From positions 124,001-188,000 of the forward strand of contig NZ_JBPKAO010000004.1 of NCBI RefSeq assembly GCF_051216895.1: a stretch of 64,000 nt of DNA. Direction: 5' to 3'. This DNA comes from Aquipuribacter sp051216895 (GTDB lineage: Bacteria; Actinomycetota; Actinomycetes; Actinomycetales; JBBAYJ01). Below, piece by piece: positions 44,939-52,694 of this stretch. The position numbers were made by a program, and so were the translations under genes. The notes below the pieces were generated by a model. The model saw nothing but the letters and a program-made list of their open reading frames with translations, was not told where the DNA came from and searched no databases. Every line of letters begins with the position of its first letter. Position 1 is the stretch's first letter.

Positions 44939-45870
44939 GCGACGTCGTCCTGGGGGCCGTCCTGGGCGGCCTGGCCGGGATCGGGCTGCTGCTGGTGGTG
45001 GTCTCGGTGCCGTGGTGGCGCCAGGTGGACCTGGGTGACCGGCTCGAGCCCTACCTGCGCGACACCCGCAGGTCCCGGCTGCTGCAGGACCTGCCGGGCC
45101 GGCGAGCCAGGTTCGGCACCCTGGAACGGTTGCTGGCCCCGGTGATGACCGACCTGGTCCGCTGGGTCGAGCGCATCTCCGGGGGGCCGGGCACGGTGCG
45201 CCGCCGGCTCGAGCAGTCCGGGACCGGGACGACCCTCGAGCAGTTCCGGGCCGAGCAGGTCGTCTGGGGGGTGCTGGGCGTCGTGGCCGGTGCCGGGGCG
45301 GCTGCGGTGATCGGTCTCACCCGAGGACCGGCGGTGCTGCCCATGGTGGCCGTCGTCGTCATCGGGGGCCTGGTGGGCGTCCTGGGTCGCGACCAGTACC
45401 TGTCGCAGCAGGTCAGCGCCCGCGAGGAACGCATGATGCAGGAGTTCCCGACCGTCGCGGAGCTGCTGGCGCTGAGCGTCGGCGCGGGCGAGGGTGCCGT
45501 GGGCGCGCTGGAACGGGTCGCGCGTACCTGCCGGGGTGAGCTGTCGGTGGAGCTGCGTCGCACCTTGGCCACCGCGCGCGCCGGGGCCAGCCTGGTGCAG
45601 GCGTTGGAGGGCCTCGCGGCCAGGACCAGCCTCCCGCCGCTCGCCCGCTTCGTCGACGGCGTGGCCGTGGCGGTGGAGCGCGGGACCCCGCTGGCCGAGG
45701 TGCTGCGCTCGCAGGCCCAGGACGTCCGCGAGCTCGGGCGTCGCCGGCTGATGGAGAGCGGCGGTCGCAAGGAGATCGCGATGATGGTCCCGGTGGTGTT
45801 CCTCGTGCTCCCCGTCACCGTGCTGTTCGCCGTCTACCCCGGTCTCGTGTCCTTGGACCTGCAGCTGTGA
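44935..45870 (+). CDS. tadC: TadC-like type II secretion system F-family protein
   Basis: This is a 311-residue second platform protein of the Tad machine. It has an N-terminal helix (VVLGAVLGGLAGIGLLLVVV) and a pair of helices near residues 100-145. The GspF-type domain carries EEFPTVAELLALSVGAGEG-like sequence (EFPTVAELLALSVGAGEGAV), and the last helix is VPVVFLVLPVTVLFAVYPGL. It follows tadB directly. The next Tad gene begins 129 bases later. Confidence 0.92.
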   Translation: MSDVVLGAVLGGLAGIGLLLVVVSVPWWRQVDLGDRLEPYLRDTRRSRLLQDLPGRRARFGTLERLLAPVMTDLVRWVERISGGPGTVRRRLEQSGTGTTLEQFRAEQVVWGVLGVVAGAGAAAVIGLTRGPAVLPMVAVVVIGGLVGVLGRDQYLSQQVSAREERMMQEFPTVAELLALSVGAGEGAVGALERVARTCRGELSVELRRTLATARAGASLVQALEGLAARTSLPPLARFVDGVAVAVERGTPLAEVLRSQAQDVRELGRRRLMESGGRKEIAMMVPVVFLVLPVTVLFAVYPGLVSLDLQL

Positions 45871-45999
45871 GGGGCGTGGCGATCGGTCCCGAGGTACCTG
45901 GGGACGAGGGCTGCCGCGCGAGCACGATCCGGGCCACAATGCGCGGGACGAGTGGTGGACCGTCGGGCAGAGGCCGCGACGGGGGACGGGGGAGAAGCG

Positions 46000-46191
46000 A
46001 TGAACACGACACCGGTGAGGTGGGCGGCCGCGCGCCTGCAGATGATGCGCGGCGACCGTGGGGACGTGCCGGGCTGGGTGCTCGTCACCCTGATGACGGC
46101 GGGTCTGGTGATCGCGCTGTGGGCCGTGGCCGGCGACCGGCTGACCCAGATCTTCACCGACTCGATGGACTCGGTCGTCGAAGGTCCCTGA
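46000..46191 (+). CDS. Small single-helix protein, probable Flp-type pilin
   Basis: This 63-residue protein has a short basic N-terminus (RWAAARLQMMRGDRGDV) and one hydrophobic helix (GWVLVTLMTAGLVIALWAVAG), then a short polar tail. Size, position after tadC and before TadE-like genes, and the basic leader ending in Gly suggest the pilin subunit. The usual Glu-Tyr after the cleavage site is missing, so it is not a textbook Flp. The ATG at 46000 has GGAGAA at 45991-45996 as ribosome binding site. A prepilin peptidase gene is not in the window. Confidence 0.75.
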   Translation: MNTTPVRWAAARLQMMRGDRGDVPGWVLVTLMTAGLVIALWAVAGDRLTQIFTDSMDSVVEGP

Positions 46192-46571
46192 CGCGGGGCC
46201 CGACCCGAGGCTCGGCGGCCGTCGACTTCGTCCTGGTCTCGGCCCTGCTCACGCTGCTGTTCGTCGGGGTGCTGCAGCTGGCGCTGTCGCTGCACGTCCG
46301 CAACACCCTGGTGGACTCCGCCGGGGAGGGTGCACGCCACGGGGCGCTGGTCGGCCGCGGTCCGGAGGACGCGGTGGCTCGGACGCAGGACCTCATCGCC
46401 TCCGCCCTGACCGACGACCTGGCCGGTGACGTGACGGCGGGGACGCAGACGCTGGACGGGGTGCAGACCGTCGTGGTGACCGTGCGGGCCCCGCTGCCGG
46501 TCCTCGGGCTCGTGGGGCCGCGCACCCTGGAGGTCGACGGGCACGCGGTCGACGAGAAGGCGTTGCCGTGA
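46188..46571 (+). CDS. TadE-like minor pilin (first copy), possible CTG start
   Basis: This protein of about 127 residues has the TadE arrangement: a short basic leader, then GSAAVDFVLVSALLTLLFVGV as the membrane helix, and an extracytoplasmic domain (NTLVDSAGEGARHGALVG). No ATG, GTG or TTG exists in a natural position. A CTG at 46188 overlaps the pilin stop by four bases (CTGA), exactly as ATGA and GTGA do elsewhere in the cluster. The nearest usual start is GTG 46119, which would overlap the pilin gene by 73 bases. The stop overlaps the next gene. Confidence 0.75.
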   Translation: MTRGPTRGSAAVDFVLVSALLTLLFVGVLQLALSLHVRNTLVDSAGEGARHGALVGRGPEDAVARTQDLIASALTDDLAGDVTAGTQTLDGVQTVVVTVRAPLPVLGLVGPRTLEVDGHAVDEKALP

Positions 46572-47059
46572 ACGCCCCTCCTGCCCGGGCCCCGCTCGCC
46601 CTGCGGCGTCGGGCCGCCGCCGTCGCAGCCTCGGGCGACGGCGGCAGCGCCGTCGTCGAGTTCGTCACGATCGGCGTGCTCATGCTCGTGCCGGTGGTCT
46701 ACCTGGTGGTGGCGATGGCCGGCGTCCAGGCCGCCGCCTTCGCCACCGAGAGCGCGGCCCGCGAGGCCGCGCGCATCGTCGTCACCGGGTCCGACGAGCA
46801 GGTGTCCCAGCAGCGCGTGGTGGCGGCCGTCGGCTGGGCCCTGCGCGACCAGGGCATCGAGGCCGACCCGACGGGGGCGGTGCAGGTCCGCTGCAGCGCG
46901 CAGCCGTGCCTCACGCCGGGCGCCGACGTGACCGTGACCGTCGCGGTGGACGTCCCCCTGCCCGCCGTGCCGGCCGGGGTGTCGCGGGTCGTCCCGCTCG
47001 TCGTGCCCGTCAGTGCGACCCACACCCAGGTCGTCGACGAGTTCGGGGCCGGACCGTGA
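46568..47059 (+). CDS. TadE-like minor pilin (second copy)
   Basis: This 163-residue protein has a basic N-terminus and the TadE motif GGSAVVEFVTIGVLMLVPVVYLVVAMAG (read in parts), including the Glu that follows prepilin-type cleavage sites. The exported part contains FATESAAREAARIVVTG and a pair of cysteines (VRCSAQPCL) that could form a small disulfide loop. Start GTG 46568 and the stop both overlap neighbours by four bases. Confidence 0.88.
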   Translation: MNAPPARAPLALRRRAAAVAASGDGGSAVVEFVTIGVLMLVPVVYLVVAMAGVQAAAFATESAAREAARIVVTGSDEQVSQQRVVAAVGWALRDQGIEADPTGAVQVRCSAQPCLTPGADVTVTVAVDVPLPAVPAGVSRVVPLVVPVSATHTQVVDEFGAGP

Positions 47060-47550
47060 CGGCGGACGGCGCCGCCCGGCCCCGGCCCCGTGCGGGTGAC
47101 GACTCCGGCCAGGTGCTGCTGCTGGCCCTGGTCTACGGCCTCGTCGCCATCCTGCTGGTGCTCGTGGTCGTCGCGGCCTCGGCCGTGCACCTGGACCGCA
47201 AGCGGCTGCTGGCGCTGGCCGACGGGGCCGCGCTGGACGCGGCCGACGCCCTCGACGAGCCCGCGTACTTCGCGGTCACCGAGCGCGCGGAGGGCATCGA
47301 CGCGGTGCCGGTGACCGACGACTCCGTCCGGGAGTCCGTGACGGCGTACCTGCTGCGCCTGGACGCCCCCTCCCGCTTCACCGACCTCTCGGTGGACGTC
47401 GGCTCGACCGGCACGAGCGACGGCACCACCGCCGTGGTCGTCCTCACCGCGCGGTCCCTGCCGCTGCTGCCGGAGGCCGTGGCCGGGCGCTACGGGGCGG
47501 GCGTGCCGCTGCGGGTGACGGCGAGCGCGGTCAGCCAGGCGGATCCCTGA
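47056..47550 (+). CDS. TadG-like pilus assembly protein
   Basis: This is a 164-residue protein with a short leader, then DDSGQVLLLALVYGLVAILLVLVVVAAS (read in parts) as a membrane helix of the TadG/Flp-associated N-terminal type, followed by AVHLDRKRLLALADGAALDAADAL. A small extracytoplasmic domain follows. It is shorter than classical TadG, which has a von Willebrand domain; only the N-terminal module is here. It is the last gene of the Tad cluster; six bases later a convergent gene ends. Confidence 0.82.
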   Translation: MTADGAARPRPRAGDDSGQVLLLALVYGLVAILLVLVVVAASAVHLDRKRLLALADGAALDAADALDEPAYFAVTERAEGIDAVPVTDDSVRESVTAYLLRLDAPSRFTDLSVDVGSTGTSDGTTAVVVLTARSLPLLPEAVAGRYGAGVPLRVTASAVSQADP

Positions 47551-47556
47551 TCGGGC

Positions 47557-48183
47557 TCAGACGGGAGGCGGGACGAGCTCGCCGACCGGGACCTCGGCGG
47601 TGATCGTGTTGCCCCCGGGGGCCAGCGGGCAGGCCCACGCGGCGTCGTAGGCGCAGGACGGGTTGTAGGCGAAGTTGAGGTCGACGACCAGCTGCGAGCC
47701 GCCGTCGGCGCCACCCAGGTCGGCACCCTTGACGGTGTCCAGGACGTAGCGACCGCCACCGAAGGTGCCGCCGTCACGACCGGCCAGGCCGTCGCGCAGG
47801 GGCAGGAACAGGCCGCCGCCGTAGGTGGCGAGCCACCACACGTCCAACGTCCCCAGCCCCGGCAGGTGGACCACGCCGACCCGGTCGAACGGCACGACGC
47901 CGTCGGTCCCGGTCGGCACCTCCATGCGGTGCGGCTCCGCCACCTCGACCTCGACCTCGAAGCGGAACTGGGGGTCGTACGGCGCGACCGGCAGGCCTCG
48001 GAAGCTCTTCCGGGCCTCGGCGCTCAGGGGAGAGGCGGGATGGGTGGCGAAGAGCTCGTCGCGCCGGCGGCACCAGATCGAGTGCGCCAGCGTGACGTGG
48101 GACTCGGTCCGCACCGCGTCGTAGGCCTCCCGGACACGTCGCCGCCAGTCCAGGACCTGCAACCTCGCCATGCCGTCTGCCAT
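47557..48183 (-). CDS. DUF1684 family protein
   Basis: This is a 208-residue cytoplasmic protein. The family signature is complete near the C-terminus: GGGRYVLDTVKGADLGG, LVVDLNFAYNPSCAYD and WACPLAPGGNTI, with two conserved cysteines. The N-terminal helix is LDWRRRVREAYDAVR. DUF1684 proteins have no established reaction. The ATG at 48183 is used here; an in-frame ATG at 48171 would shorten the product by four residues. It stands alone, divergent from an SDR gene. Confidence 0.88.
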   Translation of the reverse strand: MADGMARLQVLDWRRRVREAYDAVRTESHVTLAHSIWCRRRDELFATHPASPLSAEARKSFRGLPVAPYDPQFRFEVEVEVAEPHRMEVPTGTDGVVPFDRVGVVHLPGLGTLDVWWLATYGGGLFLPLRDGLAGRDGGTFGGGRYVLDTVKGADLGGADGGSQLVVDLNFAYNPSCAYDAAWACPLAPGGNTITAEVPVGELVPPPV

Positions 48184-48269
48184 GGCCTCGACCTTGTCAC
48201 GTCCGGTCCGTGGCCGCAGGCCCCCGCGGGCCGGGGTGCGGGGCGGCCCCCGTCGTGTGAACGTGGGGC

Positions 48270-48989
48270 GTGCCCACCGCCTCGCCCGTCACCCTGTCCG
48301 GTCGCCCCGTCCTCGTCACCGGTGCCGCCGGCGGGCTCGGGTCCCGCATCGCACGCCGGCTGGACGAGGCCGGCGCCCTCCTCACCCTGGTCGGCCGTGA
48401 CCTCGCGGCCCTGGACGCGCTCGGGATCGACGGCGCCACCACGGTGTCGGTCGACCTGACGACCCCCGACGGCCCGGCCCGCGCCGTCCAGGCCGCGGTG
48501 GCCGCCCACGGGGGGCTGGCCGGGCTCGTCCACGCCGCCGGGGTCGTCGCGTTCGGCCCCGTCCACGAGGTCGACGACGACACCGTCGACGAGCTGTTCC
48601 TCGTCAACGCCCTGGCCCCGCTGCGGTTGCTGCGGGCCGCCCACGGTCCCCTGACGGAGGGCGCGCGAGAGCACGGGGACGCCTTCGTGGTCACCATCAG
48701 CGGGGTGGTCGCCGAGAGGCCGACGGCGCACATGGCGGCCTACTCCGCCAGCAAGGCCGCCTCGTGGGCGCTGTCGGCGGCAGCCGCCGGGGAGCTGCGG
48801 CGGGCCAAGGTGCGGGTGCTCGACGCCCGACCGCCCCACACCGAGACCGGCCTGGCCACCCGACCCGTCGCCGGGACCGCCCCGGCCCTGCCGGAGGGGC
48901 TCGCCGCCGACGACGTCGCCGACCGGGTCGTCGCGGCGATCCGCGACGGCGAGCGCGACCTGCCCACCAGCGCCTTCCAGAGCCGCTGA
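48270..48989 (+). CDS. Short-chain dehydrogenase/reductase
   Basis: This is a 239-residue classical SDR. The nucleotide-binding motif is VTGAAGGLGSR (residues 16-26). VHAAGVVAFG is the NNAG-type strand, the catalytic Ser is in VTISGVVAE, and the Tyr/Lys pair is in AAYSASKAA (about residues 156-164). VLDARPPHTETGLATRPV is the substrate-side loop. The sugar, lipid or polyol substrate is unknown. The start is GTG 48270. Confidence 0.9.
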   Translation: MPTASPVTLSGRPVLVTGAAGGLGSRIARRLDEAGALLTLVGRDLAALDALGIDGATTVSVDLTTPDGPARAVQAAVAAHGGLAGLVHAAGVVAFGPVHEVDDDTVDELFLVNALAPLRLLRAAHGPLTEGAREHGDAFVVTISGVVAERPTAHMAAYSASKAASWALSAAAAGELRRAKVRVLDARPPHTETGLATRPVAGTAPALPEGLAADDVADRVVAAIRDGERDLPTSAFQSR

Positions 48990-49061
48990 GAGGGGCCTGA
49001 CCCACCCCGGGCCCCCGGCGGCGCAGGTCCGTTCGGGTGAGAGCGCGTACCCTGCACCGAC

Positions 49062-50174
49062 GTGGCTGCAACAGACTTCTCCGCCGAGATCGCCGACCTC
49101 CGAAACACCCTGGAGGGCGTGCTGGCCGTGGTCGACATGTCTGCGCTGCGCTCCCGGATCGAGGAGCTGAGCGAACAGGCCTCCGCGCCGGACCTGTGGG
49201 ACGACCCCGACGCGGCCGCCCAGGTCACCAGCGCCCTGTCCGCCTCCCAGTCCGAGCTGGAGCGGATGGAGAAGATGGAGTCGCGCATCGACGACCTCGA
49301 GGTGCTCGTCGAGCTGGCCGGGGGCGAGGACGACGCCGACAGCTGGGCCGAGGCGGAGAAGGACCTCGTCGCCCTGCGCCGTCAGCTCAACGAGCTCGAG
49401 GTCCGGACCCTGCTGACCGGGGAGTACGACTCCCGCGACGCCGTCGTCACCATCCGGGCGGGGGCCGGTGGCATCGACGCCGCCGACTTCGCCGAGATGC
49501 TCATGCGGATGTACCTGCGCTGGGCCGAGCGCCGCGGCTATCCGACGTCGGTCTACGACACGTCGTACTCCGAGGAGGCCGGCATCAAGTCCGGCACCTT
49601 CAAGATCACCGCCCCCTACGGCTACGGCACCCTGTCGATCGAGCAGGGCACCCACCGGCTCGTCCGGATCAGCCCGTTCGACAACCAGGGCCGTCGCCAG
49701 ACCTCGTTCGCCGAGGTGGAGGTGCTGCCCGTCGTCGCCGAGACCGACCACATCGAGATCCCCGAGAAGGACCTCCGTGTCGACGTCTACCGCTCCTCCG
49801 GGCCCGGCGGGCAGAGCGTCAACACGACGGACTCCGCGGTGCGGCTCACCCACATCCCGTCCGGCACGGTCGTCACCTGCCAGAACGAGAAGTCCCAGCT
49901 CCAGAACAAGGAGTCGGCCATGCGCGTCATGCAGGCCAAGCTCCTGGAGCTCGAGCGGCGCCGCCGCCAGGCCGAGCTCGACTCCCTCAAGTCCGACGCC
50001 GGTACCAGCTGGGGCAACCAGATGCGTTCCTACGTCCTGCACCCGTACCAGATGGTCAAGGACCTCCGGACGGAGTACGAGGTGAACAACCCCGACGCGG
50101 TCTTCGACGGCGACATCGAGGGGTTCCTGGACGCCGGGATCCGCTGGCGACGTCAGCAGGACGTCCCGGCCTGA
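49062..50174 (+). CDS. prfB: Peptide chain release factor 2
   Basis: This 370-residue factor terminates translation at UGA and UAA. The anticodon-like tripeptide is SPF in RISPFDNQGRRQTSF (near residue 203). The catalytic GGQ is in SGPGGQSVNTTDSAVRL (near residue 251). The reading frame is continuous from the start, so there is no programmed +1 frameshift as in Escherichia coli. The GTG start at 49062 is eight bases after TACCCT (49048-49053). It is followed by a terminator-like hairpin. Confidence 0.97.
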   Translation: MAATDFSAEIADLRNTLEGVLAVVDMSALRSRIEELSEQASAPDLWDDPDAAAQVTSALSASQSELERMEKMESRIDDLEVLVELAGGEDDADSWAEAEKDLVALRRQLNELEVRTLLTGEYDSRDAVVTIRAGAGGIDAADFAEMLMRMYLRWAERRGYPTSVYDTSYSEEAGIKSGTFKITAPYGYGTLSIEQGTHRLVRISPFDNQGRRQTSFAEVEVLPVVAETDHIEIPEKDLRVDVYRSSGPGGQSVNTTDSAVRLTHIPSGTVVTCQNEKSQLQNKESAMRVMQAKLLELERRRRQAELDSLKSDAGTSWGNQMRSYVLHPYQMVKDLRTEYEVNNPDAVFDGDIEGFLDAGIRWRRQQDVPA

Positions 50175-50181
50175 TCCGTTC

Positions 50182-50204
50182 GCAGCGTCACCGACGGACG
50201 CTGC
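50182..50204 (+). terminator. Hairpin after prfB
   Basis: GCAGCGTC (50182-50189) and GACGCTGC (50197-50204) form a perfect 8-bp stem with a 7-base loop, eight bases after the prfB stop. Only a short pyrimidine run follows. Confidence 0.65.
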
Positions 50205-50231
50205 CACCCCGTTTCACTCACGCTGAGTCAG

Positions 50232-50275
50232 AACCGGTTGCACTAGGTGCCGTGATCACCGGTTGTCATCAACCG
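50232..50275. promoter_or_regulatory. ACCGGTTG repeats upstream of the surface protein gene
   Basis: ACCGGTTG occurs at 50233-50240 and 50258-50265, 25 bases apart. The second copy is part of a perfect inverted repeat, CGGTTG-TCAT-CAACCG (50260-50275). The 25-base spacing and symmetry suggest binding sites for a regulator of the following gene. Further on, TTGAGT (50315-50320) and TAGTTT (50335-50340) are promoter-like but spaced only 14 bases apart. Confidence 0.45.
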
Positions 50276-50422
50276 TTCGGACCATTCTGCCCACAGGCGG
50301 TGGCCGTAGACGCCTTGAGTGGCCCCTATCGGGGTAGTTTCGCCGCAGGGACACACGGAGGGTCACCAGACAGACCGTCCGTGACCGTCTGAAACACACC
50401 TCAAGCGGACGGAAGCGACGGA

Positions 50423-52489
50423 ATGTACACAACTCTCAGCATCGGACGGCGACTGCGCCGCGCGATCGGTGTCACGACGGGGACGGCTCTCATCGCCGGT
50501 CTGTCCGTCGTCGCCCTCGCGCCGGGCGCCGTGGCCAAGGACGACCCGAAGACCAAGCCGGACGCGAGCATCACCTGCGACTCGCTCGGATACACGAAGA
50601 AGGACTCGAGCCGAGGCTCTGAGACCTTCGAGTTCGGACGTCTGAGCTGGGGGGGTCGCTCCCTGAACTACCAGCTCGAGGAGGGGTGGACCGTCGACCT
50701 GTGCGTCAAGGGTGGCAACGGCGCCCCGACGACCGAGATCGTCTCGGGCACCGGTGCGCTTACGGGCCAGTCCGTCTCGCACATCGGGTACCGCAACCCC
50801 ACGCCTCCGACCGAGCCGGCCGAGCCGACGACGGACCCGACGACGGACCCGACCACGGACCCGACCACGGACCCGACCACGGACCCGACCACGGACCCGA
50901 CCACGGACCCGACCACGGACCCGACCACGGACCCGACCACGGACCCCGCGTCGTTCTGCCCCGGCATCGACGACGACGTCGACTACCGGACGCTCTTCCG
51001 CTACCGGTACTACGCAGCCGACCCCGGCATCAACCTCGGCTCGACCTGGCGGTGGGACTCTGTTGTTCACGTCCAGCACGGAGTCAGCCCGGTCCGCACA
51101 GGTATCGAGCGCATGATGGTCCGCGCCGAGGTCTCCCTCCGCAGCGGCGTCGACATCAGCGGCACAGACTGCTCCTACGACTTCTCGCTGGCGTCCTACG
51201 AGACCCAGGGAGACAGGTTCGAGACCTCCGGCGTCCAGACGTTCATCGACCACGACACGGCCACGATCACCGCGAACCGCACCACGGTCTCGCTCGCCGT
51301 GGCGCCAGCAGAGTGCTTCGGCCAGTCCGACCTGTATAAGACGGACAAGGTCTACGACGGCGCGCTGACTCCCCGTGGCCCGGCCTACAACCCCATCTCG
51401 CTCGACGGAAATCTCATCGCGGCCTGGACCGGTGGAACGGAGTGCGAGCCTGAGCCCGGCACCGGTGAGCCCGCCGCGACCTTCGAGTCCTCCTGCCTGG
51501 ACGACGTCGTGACCGTCGACGTGCTGCTCGACAACTCGACGGTCACCGAGGAGACCACCTTCGAGGTCGTCACCGAGACCGTGGCCTCCGGCTCCGTCGA
51601 CAGCGCGACCCAGGTCGTCGTCGTCGCCGCCGGCGGGACTGGCGAGGCGGACTTCGACGTCCAGCTCGACGAGACCGTCACGGTCGAGGTCGTCGTGGAC
51701 GACGAGGTCATCGCCACCGAGACCTTTGTCGGCGAGGAGTGCTCCGTCCCCGAGCCGGAGGAGCCGATCGCGGCCGCCTTCGCGAGCTGTGAGAACGAGC
51801 AGCTGTCCATCGACCTCGTGCTGGACAACCCGGGCGTCGAGAACGTGACCTTCGAGGTCGTCGTCGACGGCGAGACCACCTCCGTCCTGGTCGAGGACGG
51901 CACCACCGAGAACCTGGTCTTCGACCTGGATCTGGGCGACGTCCTCGACCTGCAGGTCCTCGTCGACGACGACGTCCTGGTCGACGAGGTGTTCGACGCC
52001 GACGACTGCCTCGAGGGCGGCATCGTCGAGCCCGCGGCGGCCCTGGTCGCCGACTGCCTCGACGACGAGCTCGTCGCCGCGCTGGCCCTGGCCACGGCCG
52101 AGGAGGGTGTGACCTTCGAGGTCGTCCTCGGCGGCGAGACCGAGCTCGTGGACGTGCCCGCCGACGGCGTGGAGGTCATCGAGCTCGTCGTGGCGCAGGA
52201 CGAGACCCTGACCGTCGAGGTCCTCGTCGACGGACAGGTCCTGCTCCCGGAGGAGGTGCTCGACGGTGAGGAGTGCGCCCCCGACGGTGGCAGCACCCCG
52301 ACCCCCACCCCCGGCACGGAGACCCCCGCGGCCGGCGGCCCGACCACCCCGGGCACGCAGCCCAGGGTGCTGGCCCGCACGGGCGTGGAGACCTGGACCG
52401 TCGCGCTCGTGGCGGCCCTGCTCCTGGCCGCCGGTGGCTCGCTGGTGGCCCTCGGTAGCAACACCCCCCGGGGTCGTCGCCAGGCCTGA
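50423..52489 (+). CDS. Sortase-anchored surface protein with TTDP stalk and three two-cysteine modules
   Basis: This is a 688-residue secreted protein. A signal peptide covers about residues 1-38 (VVALAPGAVAKDD at its end). A short domain follows, then a TTDP stalk (ten copies, about residues 136-175), and a second domain of about 170 residues with several cysteines. Three tandem modules of 85-95 residues follow (starting near 352, 448 and 537). Each opens with a cysteine (ESSC, FASC, VADC) and ends with one (EEC, DDC, EEC), with a shared FEVV strand. The C-terminus has a Thr/Pro linker, LARTG (near 650-654), a hydrophobic helix and RGRR, the sorting signal used by class E sortases. Codon use is less G+C-extreme than neighbours in places. 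Function is unknown; adhesion or cell-surface structure is plausible. Confidence 0.88.
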   Translation: MYTTLSIGRRLRRAIGVTTGTALIAGLSVVALAPGAVAKDDPKTKPDASITCDSLGYTKKDSSRGSETFEFGRLSWGGRSLNYQLEEGWTVDLCVKGGNGAPTTEIVSGTGALTGQSVSHIGYRNPTPPTEPAEPTTDPTTDPTTDPTTDPTTDPTTDPTTDPTTDPTTDPTTDPASFCPGIDDDVDYRTLFRYRYYAADPGINLGSTWRWDSVVHVQHGVSPVRTGIERMMVRAEVSLRSGVDISGTDCSYDFSLASYETQGDRFETSGVQTFIDHDTATITANRTTVSLAVAPAECFGQSDLYKTDKVYDGALTPRGPAYNPISLDGNLIAAWTGGTECEPEPGTGEPAATFESSCLDDVVTVDVLLDNSTVTEETTFEVVTETVASGSVDSATQVVVVAAGGTGEADFDVQLDETVTVEVVVDDEVIATETFVGEECSVPEPEEPIAAAFASCENEQLSIDLVLDNPGVENVTFEVVVDGETTSVLVEDGTTENLVFDLDLGDVLDLQVLVDDDVLVDEVFDADDCLEGGIVEPAAALVADCLDDELVAALALATAEEGVTFEVVLGGETELVDVPADGVEVIELVVAQDETLTVEVLVDGQVLLPEEVLDGEECAPDGGSTPTPTPGTETPAAGGPTTPGTQPRVLARTGVETWTVALVAALLLAAGGSLVALGSNTPRGRRQA
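50828..50947 (+). repeat. Ten-copy 12-bp tandem repeat encoding TTDP
   Basis: Ten units of ACCACGGACCCG type (the first two read ACGACGGACCCG, the last ends in C) encode (Thr-Thr-Asp-Pro)x10. The near-identity of units implies recent slippage, and copy number probably varies between strains, changing stalk length. Confidence 0.95.
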
Positions 52490-52539
52490 CCGCCCGGTCC
52501 AGGGCGCAACCAGCCCTGACCAGCACTGACCCGCACGAC

Positions 52540-52576
52540 CGGGAGCCCGTCACCGCACCGCGGTGACGGGCTCCCG
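52540..52576 (+). terminator. Strong terminator after the surface protein gene
   Basis: A 17-bp perfect inverted repeat (arms 52540-52556 and 52560-52576, beginning CGGGAGCCCGTC) closes a 3-base loop, 50 bases after the stop. It isolates the surface protein gene from ftsE. Confidence 0.9.
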
Positions 52577-52694
52577 TCGTCGGCGCACCGACTCGGTGGT
52601 CCGTCCCGCACAGGCTCCGGGCTTACCATCGACAGTCGGTCTGGCGGGTTCGTCCCCACCGACCACCGTCCTGTCCCCGACCCCTGGGTGTGCC

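Noticed and set aside
49062..50174. Programmed frameshift in prfB
   Set aside because: The frame is continuous from GTG 49062 through GGQ to the stop; no internal TGA near codon 25 needs bypassing.
50828..50947. Short regular repeats that could suggest a CRISPR array
   Set aside because: The 12-bp units have no spacers and are in frame within a surface protein stalk. The 15-bp arrays are likewise continuous and coding.
50668..50967. Antisense frame with VGSVVGSVVG repeats
   Set aside because: It is the reverse-strand reading of the TTDP repeat and has no start signals or conserved sequence.
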